The position numbers and the translations under genes are program-made. DNA of 64,000 nucleotides, taken from assembly GCA_040274725.1 (NCBI GenBank), contig JBEMAQ010000018.1, forward strand, positions 19,834 to 83,833, given 5' to 3'. A model generated the notes under the pieces. It had not been told where the DNA came from and ran no database searches. It was given only the letters and a program-made list of their open reading frames with translations. This DNA comes from Solibacillus sp040274725 (GTDB lineage Bacteria; Bacillota; Bacilli; Bacillales_A; Planococcaceae). Shown here in pieces: positions 32,814-41,607 of this stretch. How positions within the stretch are numbered: position 1 is the first letter of the stretch; each line of letters begins with the position of its first letter.

Positions 32814-33311
32814 GTGCAAAGAGAGCTAGAGGAGATGATGACGCAGCATAGTGCGCACTTACTACGGCTGGCATACTTTTATACGAAAAATATTCACGCG
32901 GCTGAAGATATTGTGCAGGATGTATTTATCAAGATGCTGTCGACACCGTACGAGGAGCGCGGACATTTGCGTAGCTTTTTAACACGGTTAACGGTGAATA
33001 AAAGTAAGGATTATTTAAAAAGCTGGGCATATCGCAAATGGCAATTTGAATCAAAGTGGCGCATGACCGTAACAGACCGCGACCATATTATCCAGCAGGA
33101 GGAACGCTCAGCCATTGGTGCGGCAGTTCTTAGCTTGCCGCTGAAATACCGCGAGCCCATCCTTTTGTATTACTACGAGGAAATGCCGGTGCTTGAAATC
33201 GCCGAGTTACTCGGACTTTCTGATAATACAGTGAAAACGAGACTGCGGCGTGCACGCGAGCAGCTAAAGCCGAAGCTAGCGGGACAGTGGGAGGTGCTCG
33301 GAGATGAATGA
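32814..33311 (+). CDS. ECF-family RNA polymerase sigma factor
   Basis: 165 residues. Region 2 (LLRLAYFYTKNIHAAEDIVQ and DVFIKML) and region 4 (PLKYREPILLYYYEEMPVLE followed by LGLSDNTVKTRLRRAREQL) are both complete; there is no region 3, as in ECF factors. The GTG at 32814 follows AAAAAGGGGGGT and is preferred to an ATG at 32757 that lies inside the probable promoter. The next gene overlaps by eight bases and encodes a single-pass membrane protein, the usual place for an anti-sigma factor. Confidence 0.92.
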   Translation: MQRELEEMMTQHSAHLLRLAYFYTKNIHAAEDIVQDVFIKMLSTPYEERGHLRSFLTRLTVNKSKDYLKSWAYRKWQFESKWRMTVTDRDHIIQQEERSAIGAAVLSLPLKYREPILLYYYEEMPVLEIAELLGLSDNTVKTRLRRAREQLKPKLAGQWEVLGDE

Positions 33312-34506
33312 GCTAAAGCGGGAGTTAATGAAGGTGGCAGGGGATATGTCGGATAGTGAGCTACGTGTGCGTGAGGCGGTCAGTCGGCGCGTGTCAAAAA
33401 AGAAGCGGAGATGGCTGCCTGTTACAGTAGCTGTAGTGGCCATTGTGACATTATTTATTTTCATCATTTTCATCCAGTTCCAGCCACAGGACACATCTGC
33501 TATGCTATCACAGGAAGAATACGCCTATTATTTGCATGTAGAAAGTGCGATGTGGGAGCGGGATTTAGGGGACGCGGAAAAGACGCACGCATTTGAACGG
33601 TTACTTCAGCGTGTTGGGCGCGTGGAATACGGCAAGTCGCTCGGGTTATCGGTATCAGCTACCGAGATTGATGCTCGTATTGAAGACAATAAGCGTTTAA
33701 TGGAGTCAGCTGAATACGAATCGATGATTGCGAAGGTATTAAACGAGGCAAATGTTTCAAAGAGAACTTATGAAGAGATTACGCGCAAGCAATCAGAGTC
33801 CTATTTAATGGGCGAATTAATTTCGCAGCGTTTACAAAAGCAGTATGAGCAGTTAGGCAACATGATGGCCAGTCATATGACGGATTACTACGCCGCTCTG
33901 TATATGGAGCAGCATTATGCGGAGGAAGTAAAAGCATTTCGCACACAGTACAAGATTGCGCCTGAATCCCATCACACATCCGCTGTCATGGGCGTCATTG
34001 GCTTAGTAGAGGGCAATATGTTCTATTTAATTCAGGACGCGACATTTCCAGATGTAAAGGGAATGGAGCGCGAGGAAATGATAGCGACGTATTTTGAAAA
34101 TGAATTAGGTTCCTGGTATCCGAATGTTGATGGATTACAGCTGAGTGTCGGTGATGTTGTCCGTGTTCCGTCCAATGCTTCCGTTTCTGAGGGAGGGCAC
34201 CGCGTCGGCATGAACTACGGTGGGGTGAAAATTTTGCAGCGTGCTACCGAACCAGCTACAACAGTTCACTTCACAGGAGAGCAGGCCGACAAATTTACCG
34301 CGCATATCGAAACACTCGACTGGGAAACAAATATCCATGTCAGTATGACGCGTCTCCCGGACTACACCGTCACAGCAAATGGCGCGACATATAGCATTTG
34401 GAGTAAATATAATAACAGCGGCATGGAAGTCATTCAGCACGAGCCAAACGCTTACGTCAAACTAACCAAATCAAAAGCCGCACCACTTTTTGAGCTTCTG
34501 CAATAA
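33304..34506 (+). CDS. Single-pass membrane protein, probable anti-sigma partner with SurA-like external domain
   Basis: 400 residues. A 37-residue basic cytoplasmic N-terminus (MNELKRELMKVAGDMSDSEL) is followed by one membrane helix (about 42-59) and a long external part. Residues about 70-180 (KSLGLSVSATEIDARIEDNK, then NEANVSKRTYEEITRK) look like the helical N-terminal chaperone domain of SurA/PpiC proteins, without the peptidyl-prolyl isomerase domain. The last 150 residues are strand-rich and not recognised. Genetic coupling to the ECF sigma factor suggests a cytoplasmic anti-sigma tail; no zinc-type or RsiW motif is visible. Confidence 0.65.
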   Translation: MNELKRELMKVAGDMSDSELRVREAVSRRVSKKKRRWLPVTVAVVAIVTLFIFIIFIQFQPQDTSAMLSQEEYAYYLHVESAMWERDLGDAEKTHAFERLLQRVGRVEYGKSLGLSVSATEIDARIEDNKRLMESAEYESMIAKVLNEANVSKRTYEEITRKQSESYLMGELISQRLQKQYEQLGNMMASHMTDYYAALYMEQHYAEEVKAFRTQYKIAPESHHTSAVMGVIGLVEGNMFYLIQDATFPDVKGMEREEMIATYFENELGSWYPNVDGLQLSVGDVVRVPSNASVSEGGHRVGMNYGGVKILQRATEPATTVHFTGEQADKFTAHIETLDWETNIHVSMTRLPDYTVTANGATYSIWSKYNNSGMEVIQHEPNAYVKLTKSKAAPLFELLQ

Positions 34507-34572
34507 TTTTGCCAAAATTGGCGAACTGCGTGTACAATATAGGGGAGAACGTAATAGAAATGAGGGTTTAGT

Positions 34573-35001
34573 ATGTTAAAAGAACTAGTTTTTGAACAAT
34601 TAAAGCAGGCAATGAAAAATAAGGATGTCCTTTCAAAAGGTGTATTAACACTCGTGAAGTCAGCGCTTGACGCAGCGGAAAAAGAAAAAGGTGCGGCTTT
34701 ATCACAAGAGGAAGAAATCGCAGTCATCAACCGTGAGATGAAGCAAACGAACCAAGCATTAGAAGGCGCACAAGCAGCGGGACGCGAAGATTTAATCGAG
34801 AAAGAGCAGGCGAAAATTGCACTGCTAAAAACATTTTTACCGAAGCAATTAACTGAGGAAGAGCTACTTGCGGCGTTAGCAGAAGCAGGTATTGGCGCAG
34901 GTATGAACATGGGCGATGCGATGAAAATTGCGAAGCCATTACTTACGGGTAAAGCAGACGGCGCGGCCATTTCAAAAGCGGTAAAAGCATTAATTTCATA
35001 A
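34573..35001 (+). CDS. yqeY: GatB/YqeY-domain protein
   Basis: 142 residues, all-helical. It has the YqeY pattern: an N-terminal helical bundle (SKGVLTLVKSALDAAEKEKG), the long charged helix, and the FLPKQLTEEELL hinge to a small C-terminal GatB-like tRNA-binding bundle (DGAAISKAVKALIS). Exact function is unsettled; a link to tRNA amidation is assumed from the domain. The ATG follows GAGGGTTTAGT. Monocistronic. In Bacillus it is often close to rpsU, which is not present here. Confidence 0.9.
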   Translation: MLKELVFEQLKQAMKNKDVLSKGVLTLVKSALDAAEKEKGAALSQEEEIAVINREMKQTNQALEGAQAAGREDLIEKEQAKIALLKTFLPKQLTEEELLAALAEAGIGAGMNMGDAMKIAKPLLTGKADGAAISKAVKALIS

Positions 35002-35007
35002 TGACTT

Positions 35008-35037
35008 GGCTATGCGCAATTTGTGCATAGCCTTTTA
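35008..35037 (+). terminator. yqeY terminator
   Basis: GGCTATGC / GCATAGCC, then CTTTTAT. Confidence 0.75.
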
Positions 35038-35052
35038 TAAAGGAGCAAAATT

Positions 35053-35613
35053 ATGTGGCAACAGCAAATTCGTACATATGAGCCGTTCAATGAGCAGGAA
35101 GTGGCGGATCAGGCCGTTATTTTAACAGCGTTTCAAACATTTGAAGATTTACTAACACGAGAAAATAAAATGGCGCATTTCACCTGCTCGGGCTTTGTCA
35201 TGAATCCGGCGCGTACGCATGTGTTAATGATTCACCATAATATTTACAACGCATGGGGCTGGACGGGTGGTCATGCGGACGGTGAGGCTGATTTTTTAGC
35301 GGTTGCGAAGCGTGAAATTGTCGAAGAGACAGGTGTTGCGGATGTGCAGGTATTATCGGAAAATATTATTTCGCTCGATGTATTACCCGTACACGGACAT
35401 ATGAAAAAGGGTGCCTATGTGACCCCGCATCTGCACTTTAATGTGACGTATGTGTTTGAAGCGGCAGATGATGCGGTACTCACGATAAATGAAGAGGAAA
35501 ATAGCGGCGTTGCGTGGATTGCGGTAGAGGATGTGGCCGTAGTGTGCAACGAGGCGCATATGATTCCGATTTACGAGAAAATTGTGGGGCGTGTGAAGCA
35601 GTTAGCAATCTAA
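35053..35613 (+). CDS. Nudix hydrolase
   Basis: 186 residues. The Nudix box starts at GGHADGEADF and contains KREIVEETGV, which holds the catalytic REUxEE core. The first acidic residue of the box is shifted: the aligned position is Ala, with Glu one residue earlier. The N-terminal domain (YEPFNEQEVADQAVILTAF) and the WGWTGGHADG start match a Firmicute branch of uncertain substrate. TATAAAGGAGC precedes the ATG. Monocistronic. Confidence 0.87.
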   Translation: MWQQQIRTYEPFNEQEVADQAVILTAFQTFEDLLTRENKMAHFTCSGFVMNPARTHVLMIHHNIYNAWGWTGGHADGEADFLAVAKREIVEETGVADVQVLSENIISLDVLPVHGHMKKGAYVTPHLHFNVTYVFEAADDAVLTINEEENSGVAWIAVEDVAVVCNEAHMIPIYEKIVGRVKQLAI

Positions 35614-35616
35614 AAA

Positions 35617-35650
35617 AGGAGCAGCCAGTCGTGTAGATTGGCTGCTCCTC
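35617..35650. terminator. Bidirectional terminator
   Basis: AGGAGCAGCCAGT / ATTGGCTGCTCCT (one G-U pair) lies between convergent genes. Confidence 0.8.
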
Positions 35651-35654
35651 TTCG

Positions 35655-36521
35655 CTATTCTTCAAAGTGTACAGGGCGGTGGCGCATGTTTTCATGGAAG
35701 CGACGCATCTCGCGATAAGGCAGCAGGCGCTGAGGTGTACGGTAATCATCAATATTCATTTGGAAATGCTCAATGCGTCCATTTGTTAAAGAAATCAAGC
35801 GCTGGAACGGGTTAACGGCAATGGCCTTTGAATATTTGCCGAAGAGCGTAAAGCCGTGACCTTCTGTAAAATATAAGTTTAACAGCGCGCGGTTATGCGC
35901 AATCGTGTGCGGCGTGTTGCATAAATACCAAATATCTTTAAATGTGACACCGAGTAAAACGATATAGGAAATCGTGTCGTGAACAGGACATTCGACAAAC
36001 TGTGTCGCCATCGCATCCGGTAAATGATATGTAGTAATTTCTGGGTCAAATGCGTACAGCTCATGATAAATTAACGGAATAACCGGTAATGCAACACGGT
36101 CTTTATATGTTAGGTTAGACGGTGGACGATGCCCAACTAAAAATAAATTATTTTTATTGTAATAACAAATATCCTTGCCAATCACTTGTTGGAACTGTGT
36201 ATTTTCATAAATGACCGCATAATACATATTTAAAAATTTGATGATACGGAAATAATGATTGGGGTAGTGACTTTCGTTAAAAATAAAACGCTGGCAGTCC
36301 TCGAATGTGTCAAAGCCGTCGTAAAACGAATAGCTATCATAAACCGAGTTTAGCCATTCTTTACATAGGCTATCCTCTGTTTCGAACCCTAGCGTACCGT
36401 CCGCTATACTACGAGCTGTAACGAATTTATTATCAGCAATGCGTAAAAAGCGAATGTCTAAAAGATGCTTGACTAGGTCGATTTCGTATGTATCCTTTGA
36501 AATTGCTGGGGCAATTTGCAT
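35655..36521 (-). CDS. Hypothetical protein, 288 residues
   Basis: Not recognised. Soluble and rich in Tyr, Phe and His, with no signal peptide or clear membrane helix; IVLLGVTFKDIWYL is a short hydrophobic core strand. The C-terminus is Arg/His-rich (REMRRFHENMRHRPVHFEE). The ATG follows AAGGAGGAAATCAC, a strong site, so the start is secure. Monocistronic with a short hairpin (ATGTC / GACAT) in its upstream region near 36550. Confidence 0.65.
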   Translation of the reverse strand: MQIAPAISKDTYEIDLVKHLLDIRFLRIADNKFVTARSIADGTLGFETEDSLCKEWLNSVYDSYSFYDGFDTFEDCQRFIFNESHYPNHYFRIIKFLNMYYAVIYENTQFQQVIGKDICYYNKNNLFLVGHRPPSNLTYKDRVALPVIPLIYHELYAFDPEITTYHLPDAMATQFVECPVHDTISYIVLLGVTFKDIWYLCNTPHTIAHNRALLNLYFTEGHGFTLFGKYSKAIAVNPFQRLISLTNGRIEHFQMNIDDYRTPQRLLPYREMRRFHENMRHRPVHFEE

Positions 36522-36785
36522 GTGATTTCCTCCTTATGTTTGTTAGATGTCCAGTCAGACATAAAAAAAATAGAATAGTGTATTATTTAATATATAGGAA
36601 TTATAGCACGAATTTTAATGGATTAGTGTGGATGGAAATGAATAAAAAGTAATGTTTTTGAACATAATACTAAAAGCTGTATTCCTGTTTCATTCAGAAA
36701 TCTATTGAAAATAAAATAAAATCCCCAAATTATAAAACGCATATGCTAAAATAACGATGTATAAACAAAAGGGAGGCTGTTTTAA

Positions 36786-37007
36786 ATGGCAAAAGCAGTA
36801 AAACATTATGAAATCTCACCAGAGCGTGTAGACGAAGCATTAGCAAAACGTGACCGCATGATCATCGAATTATTAGTACAAGTATTAGACGAGCAATTAG
36901 TAATCGAGCGTCATACATTACGTGAGCGTTTAGGTAACTTAGTTGAGTTATCAGATAGCGATCCACAATTAAAAGAAACATTACACGCTTTAGTAACAAA
37001 ACTTTAA
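36786..37007 (+). CDS. Small hypothetical helical protein, 73 residues
   Basis: Not recognised. It is predicted to be entirely helical with heptad-like spacing (LVQVLDEQLVIERHTLRERL). GGGAGGCTGTTTTAA before the ATG is a strong site, and codons are biased to A/T-ending forms as in sodA, which hints at good expression. Followed by a terminator with a UUCG tetraloop. Confidence 0.7.
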   Translation: MAKAVKHYEISPERVDEALAKRDRMIIELLVQVLDEQLVIERHTLRERLGNLVELSDSDPQLKETLHALVTKL

Positions 37008-37030
37008 TTTCTACATAGTGTGTAGTAAGT

Positions 37031-37066
37031 AAAAAGTCAGTTCTTCTTCGGAGGAGCTGGCTTTTT
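37031..37066 (+). terminator. Terminator with UUCG tetraloop
   Basis: AAAAAGTCAGTTCTTC pairs (with G-U pairs) with GAGGAGCTGGCTTTTT around a C(TTCG)G loop. Confidence 0.8.
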
Positions 37067-37128
37067 CTGTTGCATAAATTTTTCTATTGTTGGTAATTCT
37101 AGAGTTAACGATGAAGGAGGAAGATATA

Positions 37129-38712
37129 ATGCAAAACAATGAGCACGAGCCCGGACATGAACCTGAAAAAAAGCGTGAAACCTTGACAAATAGGCAGGGA
37201 CATCCAATTGCGGATAATCAAAATTTACGCACAGTTGGCAACCGCGGGCCAGCGACACTTGAAAATTATAATTTTATCGAGAAAATTTCACATTTTGATC
37301 GTGAAGAAGTACCAGAGCGCGTCGTGCATGCGCGCGGAGCTGGAGCCTTTGGTCATTTTGAAACGTACGGTACAGTGGGCGGAGAACCGGTAGAGAAGTA
37401 TACACGCGCGAAAGTGTTTTCAGGAGCGGGTAAAAAAACGGATGTGCTCGTGCGCTTTTCGACTGTGGCAGGGGCAAAGGATTCACCAGAAACCGCACGT
37501 GACCCACGCGGCTTTGCGGTGAAAATGTATACGGAAGATGGCAACTGGGATTTAGTGGGGAACAACTTAAAGATTTTCTTTATTCGTGATGCGATGAAAT
37601 TCCCGGACATGATTCATGCGTTTAAGGTAGACCCTGTGTCGAATATTCCAAACCCAGAGCGCATGTTTGATTTTTTAGCGCGTACCCCTGAGGCAACACA
37701 TATGATTACGTTTTTATTTTCACCGTGGGGTATCCCTGCGAACTACCGCGAGATGCAGGGCTCGGGTGTGAATACGTATAAATGGGTAAATGCGGCGGGC
37801 GAGGCCGTGCTCATTAAATACCACTGGGAACCGAAGCAAGGCATTCGTAATTTAACGCAAGAGGAAGCAAATATGATTCAAGGTAAAACGGTATCCCATG
37901 CGACCCAGGATTTGTATGAGGCAATCCACCGCGGTGAGTTCCCAGAGTGGGAGCTATGCGTGCAAATGATGCCAGACGGGGAGCATCCGGAGCTTGATTT
38001 CGATCCGCTTGATGATACGAAATTGTGGCCGCCAGAGCAGTTTCCGTTTTTACCTGTAGGAAAGCTTATACTCAATCGCAATCCAACCGACTACCATGCA
38101 GAAATTGAGTTAGCGGCATTTGGCACGGGTGTACTCGTGGACGGGCTTGATTTTTCCGATGATAAAATGCTACAAGGGCGCACGTTTAGTTATTCGGATA
38201 CGCAGCGCTACCGCATCGGCACAAATTACTTAAAGCTGCCTGTCAATGAACCAAAATCACGCGTGCGCACAAATCAGCACCGCGGGCAAATGGATGTGCC
38301 ACGCAAGGAGGAGTTTGGCGGCAATCCGCATATTAATTATGAGCCGTCGTTAATTGGTGGCTTGCAGGAGGCGCCAAAAGAAGCGAGGCATGAGCCGCAT
38401 TACAATGACCGACTTGTGAGCGCGCCGATTGAACGTACGAATAATTACAAGCAGGCCGGTGAGACGTACCGTTCGTTTAGCGAGGATGAAAAGAGTGAGC
38501 TCATTAACAATTTAGCCGATGCACTTGTTCTGTGTGATCGCCGCATTCAACTTGCGATGATTGCGCATTTTACGTCAGCAGATGTGGAGTATGGGAAGCG
38601 CGTTGCAGAAGCCGTCTCGAAGAAACATGTCGCACAGGGGGCAGGTACAGAGGCGGCCAACGAGGCAGTACAAAAATCACAGTCACTCGGTCAACAGCAA
38701 GAACCTTATTAG
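37129..38712 (+). CDS. katA: Heme catalase
   Basis: 527 residues, monofunctional heme catalase (small-subunit type plus a short tail) that destroys hydrogen peroxide. Catalytic His in VVHARGAGAFGHFE, the Asn-containing FIRDAMKFPDMIHAFK region, and the proximal heme Tyr in RTFSYSDTQRYRIG are present. The ATG at 37129 follows GAAGGAGGAAGAT; a longer frame from 37087 has no such site. No PerR box (TTATAATNATTATAA) was found upstream. The exact isozyme (katA or katX type) is not resolved. Confidence 0.94.
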   Translation: MQNNEHEPGHEPEKKRETLTNRQGHPIADNQNLRTVGNRGPATLENYNFIEKISHFDREEVPERVVHARGAGAFGHFETYGTVGGEPVEKYTRAKVFSGAGKKTDVLVRFSTVAGAKDSPETARDPRGFAVKMYTEDGNWDLVGNNLKIFFIRDAMKFPDMIHAFKVDPVSNIPNPERMFDFLARTPEATHMITFLFSPWGIPANYREMQGSGVNTYKWVNAAGEAVLIKYHWEPKQGIRNLTQEEANMIQGKTVSHATQDLYEAIHRGEFPEWELCVQMMPDGEHPELDFDPLDDTKLWPPEQFPFLPVGKLILNRNPTDYHAEIELAAFGTGVLVDGLDFSDDKMLQGRTFSYSDTQRYRIGTNYLKLPVNEPKSRVRTNQHRGQMDVPRKEEFGGNPHINYEPSLIGGLQEAPKEARHEPHYNDRLVSAPIERTNNYKQAGETYRSFSEDEKSELINNLADALVLCDRRIQLAMIAHFTSADVEYGKRVAEAVSKKHVAQGAGTEAANEAVQKSQSLGQQQEPY

Positions 38713-38842
38713 GTCATTCACAATTTTGCTATATATTTCATAAATTACGTGCTGTCTCAAATAAAATTACTACAATTTTTTAGCGTAGTTCGCTATACTA
38801 GCTAAATGATATTTCGTAGTAATGTAGAAAGGAGGCAAGCAT

Positions 38843-39625
38843 ATGACGAATTTCACATCCGCATTAAATGATAAAATTCTTCATTTTTTATATAGTAATG
38901 TTGCTTTTCAACAATTAGAGGAAGCGCAGCAATATGCGTTTATTGAGCGTTTTGGTCTTGACAAAAAGTTTCAAGAAATCGTTGAGGTGGCATTGTCAAT
39001 GCAAGAAAGCATTCAGGAAGTAGAGGCGACAATGCCAAAGATTTTAGAGCGTGACCGCCTATTTTTAAAAACCGAGCAGCATGAATTATTAAAGGCCAAT
39101 ATGGTCGTGAAGGGCAATGTGTATCATGTTCCCTTTGCGAAAAAACAGACGAACTTTTCGCCGTTTATCGTTTGTGTGCAGTGCTCACAGTCGATGAAGC
39201 AGTATGAGACGTACTATAAAGGCCTGTTATTGCCACTTTTTAATCTTTGTGCGCGTCAGCAGCGTGACCTAATTATTATCCCGTTTAATGATCAGCAGCA
39301 TGAACCGATACTTTATACGCATGGGCAATTTACATTAGATAGCTTTGATCTGTTATTTTCAATGCAGCAAAAGGGCGAGGCAACGATTGTGCCAGCAATT
39401 GAGCAAGCGTTAGCGCTACTCGCCGGGGATGAGATTCAGCATGTACCAGAAGTGATGTTTGTAACAGATAATCAATTCACGGATTTTGAGGCAGTGATTC
39501 AAGCTGATTATGAGACGGCCTTTTTAGATGTCGATGCAGAGGTGTCGGTTATTGCGATGAGTGAGATTGATTTTGAAATACAGCCAATTCCATTTGCGAA
39601 TAAAGTATTTTATGTAGGTGAATAA
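38843..39625 (+). CDS. VWA-like domain protein with degenerate MIDAS
   Basis: 260 residues, cytoplasmic. A helical N-terminal half of about 100 residues precedes a von Willebrand A-type alpha/beta domain. The MIDAS site, normally DxSxS, reads QCSQS at residues 113-117, so the first metal ligand is lost. The Thr (GEATIVPAI) and Asp (FVTDNQ) positions are kept. The architecture resembles CoxE/ViaA-type proteins, which usually pair with a MoxR ATPase, but none is adjacent. AAAGGAGGCAAGC precedes the ATG. Monocistronic. Confidence 0.65.
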   Translation: MTNFTSALNDKILHFLYSNVAFQQLEEAQQYAFIERFGLDKKFQEIVEVALSMQESIQEVEATMPKILERDRLFLKTEQHELLKANMVVKGNVYHVPFAKKQTNFSPFIVCVQCSQSMKQYETYYKGLLLPLFNLCARQQRDLIIIPFNDQQHEPILYTHGQFTLDSFDLLFSMQQKGEATIVPAIEQALALLAGDEIQHVPEVMFVTDNQFTDFEAVIQADYETAFLDVDAEVSVIAMSEIDFEIQPIPFANKVFYVGE

Positions 39626-39734
39626 TTTAGGGGAGTCAATGTAACGTTTTGTTATGTTGGCTTTTTGCTGTTGTCGTGAGTAAGTTTTTTCAATTTGCTA
39701 TACTAGAATGATGATTGTAATGGAGGGTGAGCAA

Positions 39735-40067
39735 ATGGAAGCGAAAAAAATGGAACAGCCTTGTGATGAGTGCGGCGAGATGCTTGAAATTGATTTTGCA
39801 ACGGCACAGTTTGCTGTGCAACTCATGCGCATTCAAGGGAAATCGACTGAAAGCCGTACATTTTATGCGCCGTGTCCGCATTGCCAAACGATGAATATGG
39901 TCGAAAGTACGAAAAGGGAAGAGTGGGGCAACCGAAAAGCACCGTCCGCGAAAAAGCTATTTTACACAATAGGCTTCGGATGCTTACTTGCCTGCCTTTC
40001 TGCGGCGGTTATTTTTTATTTCGCGGGCCGCGGAGTTGTCACAATTTTTAAATGGCTGTTTCAATGA
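39735..40067 (+). CDS. Zinc-ribbon membrane protein
   Basis: 110 residues: an N-terminal zinc ribbon with the Cys pairs CDEC and CPHC about 35 residues apart, then one or two membrane helices (FYTIGFGCLLACLSAAVIFYF). The ATG at 39735, after TGGAGGGTGAGC, is preferred over an in-frame ATG at 39708. Function unknown. Confidence 0.65.
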   Translation: MEAKKMEQPCDECGEMLEIDFATAQFAVQLMRIQGKSTESRTFYAPCPHCQTMNMVESTKREEWGNRKAPSAKKLFYTIGFGCLLACLSAAVIFYFAGRGVVTIFKWLFQ

Positions 40068-40103
40068 ATAAGGATTGTCCATGAGTGGACATCCTTATTT
40101 TAG
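40067..40103 (+). terminator. Terminator of the zinc-ribbon gene
   Basis: AATAAGGATTGTCCA / TGGACATCCTTATT (one mismatch), then TTAG. A second small hairpin TTAGTGT / ACACTAA follows at 40100-40128. Confidence 0.75.
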
Positions 40104-40126
40104 TGTAAGCATTTAGTTTGGACACT

Positions 40127-40156
40127 AAAAAACCTTCACTTAGTTAAAGGTGAAGG
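40127..40156 (-). terminator. Terminator of the minus-strand stress-like gene
   Basis: On the minus strand CCTTCAC / GTGAAGG is followed by TTTTTTAG. Confidence 0.75.
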
Positions 40157-40166
40157 AAGGGGAATA

Positions 40167-40550
40167 TTACCGCTCAAGTAAATTAGAAACGGCTAAACTT
40201 TTCTTTGCGGGCTTTTTTTCAATTGGGAAGTCGTGTTGAGCGATAATGAACGTGGCGCCTTTTTCGATACAGTGCCCGTAATGTTTAAGCTCATCGGATG
40301 AAAAATCGAATGGGCGCAAACAAACCTCATAAAGCCCGACTTTATAAACGATGTGCAAGCATTTATCGACAAGACCACCTGCTTGACGTACCTCAATCTC
40401 TGTATACATTTTTAGGGAAGAATACGGTCTTATGTTTTTCGCGAAAAGGTGGATCTCATGCTCAGAAAAGCCGTGTTGTCGCATCAGCTCCACTTTTTTT
40501 AAAGCTTCCTCTAATGAATAAGCGACCGCAATTTCTCGACGATACTCCAC
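40167..40550 (-). CDS. General-stress-protein-17M/YflT-like protein
   Basis: About 127 residues, soluble. The beginning, REIAVAYSLEEALKKVELMR followed by HGFSEHEIHLFAK, matches the YflT/GS17M pattern of a short ferredoxin-like module in which strand, helix and strand are recognisable. The C-terminal half is less similar. GTG 40550 is about 10 bases behind AGAGG; another GTG at 40562 abuts that site. No SigB promoter was confidently identified. Function unknown. Confidence 0.5.
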   Translation of the reverse strand: MEYRREIAVAYSLEEALKKVELMRQHGFSEHEIHLFAKNIRPYSSLKMYTEIEVRQAGGLVDKCLHIVYKVGLYEVCLRPFDFSSDELKHYGHCIEKGATFIIAQHDFPIEKKPAKKSLAVSNLLER

Positions 40551-40767
40551 GTGTACACGCACCTCTTTCTTCCGAGCTGTTTTTTATATTTTAGAGGATA
40601 TTGCATAAGAATGGTAGCGTTTTACGTTGACAATTCATAGTCACATTCGCTAAGTTATGTAGTACGTTGTCAAAATTTTTACGGAAATTGTAGGGAAATG
40701 GACGAATACCTTTGAAAATGTTGAATTCCTATTATAATTAGGGAAACATAAAGAGAGAAGGATTTGG

Positions 40768-41607
40768 ATGTGGTTATTAGCAGCCGTTGTGACGATGCTA
40801 TGCTTCGGTGTCAACAACATGATTTTTAAACTAACAGCAGGTAGAGGACTTTCAAAAATCCACATGCAGTTTTTCTTTTATTTAATCGCCTTTTTCCTGA
40901 TGATGAGCTACGGGTTCGCGTCTGGTCTTGCGCCATTTAATGTTGTGACAATCGTACTTGGCGCCATCATTGGTATTTTAAATGCGAATGGCAATATTCA
41001 AATGTCAAAGGCTTTTGAGAAAGGGCCAGCGAGTTTAACGTCACCGATTATTAGTATGAATACCATTATTCCAATTGTAAGCGCGGCACTGCTGTTTCAT
41101 GAGCATATTACATTACTGCAATGGGGTGGCATTGTCATCATGCTCGCCTCTGCCGTGGTCATTCAGTATATGCCTGGCAGTAATAAAACAATAATGGATT
41201 ATAAGCCGTGGATGTTTCGAATTTTATTATCCTTGTTATCATTCGGTGTACTTGGGGTATTAATGAAAACAACTTCCTATTTACACATTGATTCTGTCAA
41301 TATTCTCATCAGTATGTATGGTGGTGGGGCAGTGTATTTACTGTTAAATAGCATCATGACGAAGGAGGCTTGGCTTGCGAAGGAATTGAAGTTTGGGACG
41401 ATGATTGGTTGTATTAGTGTCATTGGCTATAGCAGTTACTTTTTTGCACTTGAAACAGGCATTGCGAGCATTGTTTTTCCTGTTGTAAGCTTAAGCTGCT
41501 TAGTCGTCGTACTAGGAAGCTGTTGGATTTATAAGGAACGCCTTATGAACTATCAATTAGTCGGGATTGTGACAGCAGTACTAGGAATTGTGTTGACGAA
41601 AATTTAA
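40768..41607 (+). CDS. EamA/DMT-superfamily transporter
   Basis: 279 residues with ten membrane helices in two EamA repeats. Repeat marks are MLCFGVNNMIFKL at the start, KGPASLTSPIISMNTIIPIV before helix 4, and SIVFPVVSLSCLVVVLGS in the second half. Such proteins move small metabolites; the substrate is not deducible. AGAGAGAAGGATTTGG precedes the ATG. Monocistronic. Confidence 0.88.
   Translation: MWLLAAVVTMLCFGVNNMIFKLTAGRGLSKIHMQFFFYLIAFFLMMSYGFASGLAPFNVVTIVLGAIIGILNANGNIQMSKAFEKGPASLTSPIISMNTIIPIVSAALLFHEHITLLQWGGIVIMLASAVVIQYMPGSNKTIMDYKPWMFRILLSLLSFGVLGVLMKTTSYLHIDSVNILISMYGGGAVYLLLNSIMTKEAWLAKELKFGTMIGCISVIGYSSYFFALETGIASIVFPVVSLSCLVVVLGSCWIYKERLMNYQLVGIVTAVLGIVLTKI

Noticed and set aside
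37067..37128. PerR box before catalase
   Set aside because: No TTATAATNATTATAA-like palindrome is present.
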